From positions 1 to 5,208 of the forward strand of contig CAMLMI010000337.1 of NCBI GenBank assembly GCA_946480965.1: a stretch of 5,208 nucleotides of DNA. Reading direction: 5' to 3'. The notes beneath the pieces were generated by a model. That model did not search any database. It was given only the letters and a program-made list of their open reading frames with translations, and was not told the origin of the DNA. Positions 1 through 5,208 of this stretch are shown here, piece after piece. Each line of letters opens with the position of its first letter. Within the stretch, counting starts at the first letter, position 1. The DNA is from an uncultured Verrucomicrobiales bacterium. Its GTDB lineage: Bacteria > Verrucomicrobiota > Verrucomicrobiae > Limisphaerales > CANJSG01. Both the position numbers and the translations under genes were made by a program.

Positions 1-54
1 CCGGGTGACGAGCCGGGGATCGCGGCCGAGATGGAGATGGGATTGGCAGTTCAT
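1..54 (-). CDS. Start of a downstream gene, probably DUF1501 family (3' part outside window)
   Basis: An ATG at 54-52 overlaps the TGA stop of the preceding gene (53-51) in an ATGA, and the frame stays open for all 18 codons to the window edge, reading MNCQSHLHLGRDPRLVTR. The overlap suggests translational coupling by termination-reinitiation, and I see no strong Shine-Dalgarno sequence just upstream. In PVC genomes, PSCyt/PSD1 genes are very often followed directly by a DUF1501 gene, whose exported product often begins with a short polar stretch leading into an arginine-rich Tat-like signal. The ending in ...LVTR would fit a twin-arginine motif starting at the cut. The product name rests on gene context and a very short N-terminus; the overlapping start is read directly. 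Eighteen codons could also stay open by chance. Confidence 0.6.
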   Translation of the reverse strand, partial: MNCQSHLHLGRDPRLVTR

Positions 55-3000
55 TCGCGGGTTAGGGTCTCGTCGAGATTGAGGAGCACGCGCGCGAGGG
101 CCGTGTAGGCGGCGAGTTGGTTGGGCGTGGTGTTGGGCGGCAGCTCGGGGGATTGGCCGGCGGCGAGTCCGGAGACTTGGCGGAGATCCAGCCAGCCGTC
201 GGCGAGGCGTTGTTGTTGGCGGGCGAGGAAGGACTTCAGATCCGCCTGCTCGGATTTGGTCGGCGGACGGGCGGTCACACGACGGAAGGCGTAGGCGATG
301 CGTGATTCGTCGGTGGGACCGCCTTCCCGGAGCGTCTTCAGGGCGAAGGCGCGGGCGGCTTCGTTGAAGATCGGTTCGTTCAACGTGGTCAGGGCCTGGA
401 GCGGTGTGTTGGACCGGCTGCGGCGGACGCAGGAGAAGTCGCCTGTGGGCGTGTCGAAGGCGAGCATTGCCGGGTGCAGGAGATTTCGCCGCCGGAAGAC
501 ATACACACCGCGCCGATAGCGTTCCTCTCCCACCGATTCCTGCCACGGAAACGGCCCGTAGCTGGCGGGCGGTTGGTTCAGGAACTCGGCGATGGGCGGA
601 TAAACGGGCGGCCCGCCGAGCTTGGGAGAAAGCAGCCCGCTCGCGGCCAAGGCGATGTCGCGGACGATCTCGCCTTCGACCCGGAACCGCGAGGCGCGGG
701 CGAGGAGTTGATTGGCCGGATCACGCTCCAGCAGATCGGGCGCGACCTTGGAGGATTGCCGGTAGGTCGCCGAGTTCACGATCAACCGATGGAGATGCTT
801 CACGCTCCAGCCGTGCTCCATGAATTCCACCGCGAGCCAGTCGAGCAGCTCGGGGTGCGTGGGCGCGGGCGATTGCACGCCGAGGTCTTCCGGCGTGCTG
901 ATTAGGCCCTGTCCGAAATATGCCTGCCAGACGCGGTTCACGAAGACGCGCGCGGTGGTCGGGCTGCGGCGATCCACCAGCCAGCGGGCCAGCGTGAGGC
1001 GGGAACCGTCGGCATTCTCGGGCAACGGATGCAGCACGGCGGGCACGCCGAAAGTCACCGAGGGGCCGGGCTTCAACCAATCCCCTCGCCGGAGAAGAGA
1101 GGTCACGCGGCCATCCTCGCGGGGACTGAGCGTGAGCTGCGTGGTGCCTTCCGGCCATTGGCGATGGAGCGCTTCGATCTGGGCGTTGGCTTCCTTCCAT
1201 TCCGGAACGGTCGCGCGCCAGACGCTGAAGAGCAGGGCTCGGTCGGCGGCAGTGCGTTGGACCGACGGCTTCCGCATCGCGGCGAGGACGTGCTCGGGCA
1301 ACGCGCGCTGTTCGGCGGCCGCCGGATGCGCGCCGACAGAAAGACGGAAGCGGCCCAAGTTGTGGTTCTGGTTGTCGTCGCTGTTCCAGCCGCCGTGGTT
1401 CTGTTTCAGCACGAAGTCGATGACCGTGCCGCTGGCGAAGGCGACGTTGGTCTCGGCCTGGAAAACCAGCGCGTGCGGTTGGTTGCGGCGGCCCGCGCCG
1501 ATGTCGTGGCTCCACGCGGTCTCGTCCTTGCCGTCGAGCGCGTAGGCGATGGGGCCGAGGAGGCGTTTGCGTTTGCTGTTGTCGTCGTAGATGCCGGGCA
1601 GTGGCGAATTCTCCGGCATGTCCACGTCGGCTATGCCGCGGACCAGCTTCACCTTGGTGCGTTTGTCCGGCTCGGCCAGCGGCGCGACTTCGATCTCGAA
1701 TTCGGTCAACGCCGCCGTGCCTTGGATGGAGCGGCCGGGACCGCGACGCGGGAGGTTCTCGTCGTTCAAGAGATCGAGGCGGAAGGCGCGTAGATCGGCG
1801 AGCTGGTTGGTCGTGCGCCAGCGGGCGCTGAATTTCGTCGGCGCGTAGCCTTGGGCTAGGATCGACCCGTCGGGCTGCGGATAGTAGCGCTGGGAATTGT
1901 CGCCCTGATGTTCGGCGTGGACCGTTTCCCAGGTCGGCTGCGCGGCCAAGGTGGTTTCGGCCCACGTGTTCAGGCGTGATTCCCAATCGGGCATCCGGTG
2001 GCGCAGGTCGGACTCGATCTCGTGGATCTGACGACGCAGGTCGGCGGCCCGCATCTGCTCGGCGGCGGTGAGGACGACGGCGCTGGATTCGTGGTCGTTG
2101 TTCAGGAAGGAGAACAACCGGTAATACTCCTCCTGCGAGATGGGATCGAACTTGTGGTTGTGGCACTGCGCGCATTGGACGGTGACGCCGAGCACGCTTT
2201 TGCCGATGGCATCCATGCGGTCGAACATCGCCTCCATGCGGAACTGCTCCGGATCGATCGCGCCTTCCTCGTTGATCATGGAATTGCGGAGGAATCCGGT
2301 GGCGACAATTTCGTTCTGACCGGCGTTCGGCAACTGATCGCCGGCGATCTGCTGGATGACGAACTGGTCGTAAGGCAGGTCGCGGTTGAAGGCGTCGATG
2401 ACCCAGTCGCGGTAGAACCAGACGAAGCGGGTCTTGTCCTTTTCGTAACCGTCCGTGTCGGCGTAGCGCGCGGCGTCGAGCCAATGCCGACCCCAGCGTT
2501 CGCCGTAGTGCGGCGAGGCGAGCAAGCGCTCCACTTGCTTGGCGTAGGCATCGGCGGACTTGTCGGCGAGGAAGGCGTCCAATTCCTCGGGCGTTGGCGG
2601 CAGGCCGATCAGGTCGAGGCTCAGGCGGCGGAGCAGGGTGGCTTTGTCGGCTTCGGGGGAGGGCTTCAGCTTTTCGGATTCGAGTCGGGCGAGGACGAAG
2701 GCGTCGATGGGTGTGCGGCTCCAGCGGGATTGTTTCGGCTTTGGCGGCTCGGGGCGAACGGGAGCCTTGAAGGCCCAGTGGTTGGTGGGCGCGGCGGCTT
2801 GGGTGGCGGACGCGGCGTTCCAGACCGCGCCGTGGTCGATCCAAGCGCGGACCAACCCGATCTGCTCGGCGGTCAGCTTCTCCTTCTTCTTCGGCATCGC
2901 CGCCACGGTTTCGTGGGCGCCGGAGAGCACTTGGACCAAAAGGCTTTCGGCGCTCTTGCCGGGAACGATGGAGGGGCCGTTGTCGCCGCCTTGGAGAAGG

Positions 3001-3215
3001 AATTCGCGGCTGTCGGCCCTCATGCCGGATTCTTGCTTCTTCGCGCCGTGGCATTCGAAGCAGCGTTCCTCGAAGAGGGGCTGGAGATCCTTGGCGAAGT
3101 CCACCGGTCCTTGAGCGGCCGACGGCAGTTCGGCGGCGATCACGGATGCGGCCGATGCGGCGCAGAGCAGGGGAAGCGCGAGCAGGAACAAGCTGGGCCG
3201 GGTCCGGGCTTTCAT
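51..3215 (-). CDS. Exported PSCyt1-PSCyt2-PSD1 (DUF1549/DUF1553) cytochrome-domain protein
   Basis: Predicted product of 1054 residues, complete. Residues 1-28 form a Sec-type signal peptide: basic MKARTR, then a hydrophobic stretch ending ...SVIAA before ELP. Cys18 lacks a lipobox, so a lipoprotein is unlikely. Residues 39-130 are a planctomycete cytochrome c domain (PSCyt1) with haem motif CFECH at 52-56 and a Met-Pro at 107-108 that could supply the distal haem ligand. Residues 167-375 are PSCyt2/DUF1549, with the family signature RWGRHWLDAARYADTDGYE (240-258) and a second haem motif, CAQCH, at 348-352. Residues 380-730 are a less conserved, probably beta-rich insert. Residues 734-985 are PSD1/DUF1553 (RVFVNRVWQAYFGQGL at 756-771, HPELLDWLAVEFMEHGWS at 787-804). 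The C-terminus, ARVLLNLDETLTRE, is typical of the family. The ATG at 3215 was chosen because it directly begins the signal peptide; a longer reading from a TTG at 3308 adds 31 residues without export character and starts beside the clpC terminator. The Shine-Dalgarno is weak (GGGG, minus strand of 3223-3226). It acts outside the cytoplasm; the reaction is unknown, and polysaccharide metabolism is only a family-level proposal. Confidence 0.95.
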   Translation of the reverse strand: MKARTRPSLFLLALPLLCAASAASVIAAELPSAAQGPVDFAKDLQPLFEERCFECHGAKKQESGMRADSREFLLQGGDNGPSIVPGKSAESLLVQVLSGAHETVAAMPKKKEKLTAEQIGLVRAWIDHGAVWNAASATQAAAPTNHWAFKAPVRPEPPKPKQSRWSRTPIDAFVLARLESEKLKPSPEADKATLLRRLSLDLIGLPPTPEELDAFLADKSADAYAKQVERLLASPHYGERWGRHWLDAARYADTDGYEKDKTRFVWFYRDWVIDAFNRDLPYDQFVIQQIAGDQLPNAGQNEIVATGFLRNSMINEEGAIDPEQFRMEAMFDRMDAIGKSVLGVTVQCAQCHNHKFDPISQEEYYRLFSFLNNDHESSAVVLTAAEQMRAADLRRQIHEIESDLRHRMPDWESRLNTWAETTLAAQPTWETVHAEHQGDNSQRYYPQPDGSILAQGYAPTKFSARWRTTNQLADLRAFRLDLLNDENLPRRGPGRSIQGTAALTEFEIEVAPLAEPDKRTKVKLVRGIADVDMPENSPLPGIYDDNSKRKRLLGPIAYALDGKDETAWSHDIGAGRRNQPHALVFQAETNVAFASGTVIDFVLKQNHGGWNSDDNQNHNLGRFRLSVGAHPAAAEQRALPEHVLAAMRKPSVQRTAADRALLFSVWRATVPEWKEANAQIEALHRQWPEGTTQLTLSPREDGRVTSLLRRGDWLKPGPSVTFGVPAVLHPLPENADGSRLTLARWLVDRRSPTTARVFVNRVWQAYFGQGLISTPEDLGVQSPAPTHPELLDWLAVEFMEHGWSVKHLHRLIVNSATYRQSSKVAPDLLERDPANQLLARASRFRVEGEIVRDIALAASGLLSPKLGGPPVYPPIAEFLNQPPASYGPFPWQESVGEERYRRGVYVFRRRNLLHPAMLAFDTPTGDFSCVRRSRSNTPLQALTTLNEPIFNEAARAFALKTLREGGPTDESRIAYAFRRVTARPPTKSEQADLKSFLARQQQRLADGWLDLRQVSGLAAGQSPELPPNTTPNQLAAYTALARVLLNLDETLTRE
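261..1016 (-). other. PSD1 (DUF1553) domain
   Basis: This covers residues 734-985. Family blocks in order are RLTLARWLVDRRSPTTARVFVNRVWQ, the STPEDLGVQSPAPTHPELLDWLA region, HLHRLIVNSATYRQSS, RFRVEGEIVRDIALAASGLL, and the RRNLLHPAMLAFDTPTGDFSCVRRSRSNTPLQALTTLN core, which is the most strongly conserved part of the family. No catalytic residues have been established that I can name. All blocks are present, so the domain looks intact. Confidence 0.88.
1026..2078 (-). other. Central variable insert, likely beta-sandwich, between PSCyt2 and PSD1
   Basis: This covers residues 380-730. It starts with a charged, helical, possibly coiled-coil stretch (AAEQMRAADLRRQIHEIESDL, residues 384-404). A part follows that looks beta-rich, with AYALDGKDETAWSHDIGAGRR (557-577) and HGGWNSDDNQNHNLGRFRLSV (607-627). 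The alternating hydrophobic strands and the aspartate/asparagine-rich turns resemble discoidin-like or carbohydrate-binding beta-sandwich folds. The fold and any ligand are inference; this block is seen in a subset of DUF1553 proteins. Confidence 0.5.
2091..2717 (-). other. PSCyt2 (DUF1549) domain with second CxxCH
   Basis: This covers residues 167-375. It opens with TPIDAFVLARLE and LLRRLSLDLIGLPPTPEE, hallmarks of DUF1549, and continues through RWGRHWLDAARYADTDGYE and the Tyr/Trp-rich RFVWFYRDWVIDAFNRDLPYD. The CAQCHNHKFDPIS segment (CAQCH at 2174-2160) is the conserved second CxxCH of the family. A second c-type haem is therefore likely, though a structural or metal-binding role for this site cannot be excluded from sequence. 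Confidence 0.85.
2826..3101 (-). other. PSCyt1 cytochrome c domain with first haem site
   Basis: This covers residues 39-130 of the exported protein. The covalent haem-binding motif CFECH lies at 3062-3048, followed by GAKKQESGMR, the usual spacing of the PSCyt1 family. The downstream Met-Pro (residues 107-108) and the ending LVRAWIDHGAVW match the helix that closes this domain. Haem attachment would take place after Sec export. Domain edges are estimated by eye. Confidence 0.85.
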
Positions 3216-3226
3216 GGTGGAACCCC

Positions 3227-3268
3227 GGCACATTGCCTTGGCTATGGGGCTCCGCCAAGGAGCTTGCC
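3227..3268 (-). promoter_or_regulatory. Structured leader with competing hairpins upstream of the cytochrome gene
   Basis: On the minus strand a 7-bp stem (CCTTGGC at 3260-3254 with GCCAAGG at 3242-3236, 11-nt loop) can be extended by an outer GGCA/TGCC pairing (3268-3265 with 3230-3227). An alternative 5-bp hairpin (GCTCC at 3263-3259 with GGAGC at 3253-3249) uses the same bases and excludes the first. A small third one, GGCA-ATG-TGCC at 3237-3227, ends 11 bases before the start codon. The pairings are read directly; a regulatory role is inferred, and it matches no riboswitch class I recognise. No convincing -35/-10 promoter is visible between 3216 and 3312. Confidence 0.3.
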
Positions 3269-3308
3269 GAAATGGCGACCCACCATTTTGGGGTGGTGAG
3301 CCGATCAA

Positions 3309-3341
3309 CCAAAAGGCCGTCCGGAACTTCCGGACGGCCTT
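3309..3341 (-). terminator. Intrinsic terminator of clpC
   Basis: A perfect 13-bp inverted repeat (arms 3313-3325 and 3329-3341, 3-nt loop) lies 21 bases beyond the clpC stop. On the minus strand the GC-rich stem, AAGGCCGTCCGGA, is followed by TTTTGG, giving the T-run of a Rho-independent terminator, though a short one. On the plus strand no comparable T-run follows, so it works best in the clpC direction. It separates clpC from the cytochrome operon. Confidence 0.88.
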
Positions 3342-3362
3342 CGAATCGGTTGGGAGAGCTGC

Positions 3363-5208
<1,846 letters not shown>

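Noticed and set aside
1998..3299. A 433-codon open frame on the plus strand, opposite the 5' half of the cytochrome gene
   Set aside because: It is directly antisense to a well-conserved coding region, its Gly/Val-rich composition is what GC-rich antisense frames give, and no family motif is seen.
3216..3308. A 31-residue N-terminal extension of the cytochrome protein starting from a TTG at 3308
   Set aside because: It starts five bases from the terminator stem, has no export character, and would bury the clear signal peptide that begins at the ATG at 3215.
721..3312. An 863-codon minus-strand frame overlapping the cytochrome gene
   Set aside because: Its Arg/Pro-rich, low-complexity translation is typical of an out-of-frame shadow in GC-rich DNA; the other frame carries all the recognisable domains.
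3216..3312. A sigma-70 promoter for the cytochrome operon, for example TTGGCG with a 17-base spacer to CAATGT on the minus strand
   Set aside because: The -10 match is poor, and no -35/-10 pair in the region is convincing enough to annotate.

Overview
The window is GC-rich and reads almost entirely from the minus strand. It holds the end of one gene, a complete large gene, and the first codons of a third. The complete gene encodes a PSCyt1-PSCyt2-PSD1 protein (the DUF1549/DUF1553 family), a type greatly expanded in Planctomycetota, Verrucomicrobiota and relatives (PVC bacteria). With the ClpC-type AAA+ unfoldase beside it, this suggests a PVC bacterium, most likely Verrucomicrobiota. That placement is inferred from protein families; no rRNA or other taxonomic marker is present.

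Layout in the direction of transcription (high to low coordinates): (1) 5208-3363, clpC, lacking its 5' end: the N-terminal domain and everything before the first Walker A motif lie outside the window. (2) 3362-3216, an intergenic spacer of about 147 bases with a strong intrinsic terminator just after clpC, then a leader of about 90 bases that can fold into competing hairpins. (3) 3215-51, the exported cytochrome-domain protein of 1054 residues with two CxxCH haem motifs. (4) 54-1, the first 18 codons of a further gene whose ATG overlaps the stop of the cytochrome gene in an ATGA. In PVC genomes a DUF1501 gene commonly sits in this place, so this is probably its start.

The terminator separates two transcription units. 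ClpC acts in cytoplasmic protein quality control, probably feeding ClpP. The cytochrome/DUF1501 pair is an exported module whose biochemical role is not settled; in PVC bacteria such pairs have been linked to polysaccharide breakdown. I see no functional link between the two units. No tRNA, rRNA, CRISPR array, insertion sequence or phage gene is recognisable. I found no clearly undescribed system; the best second looks are the overlapping start at 51-54 and the structured leader at 3227-3268.
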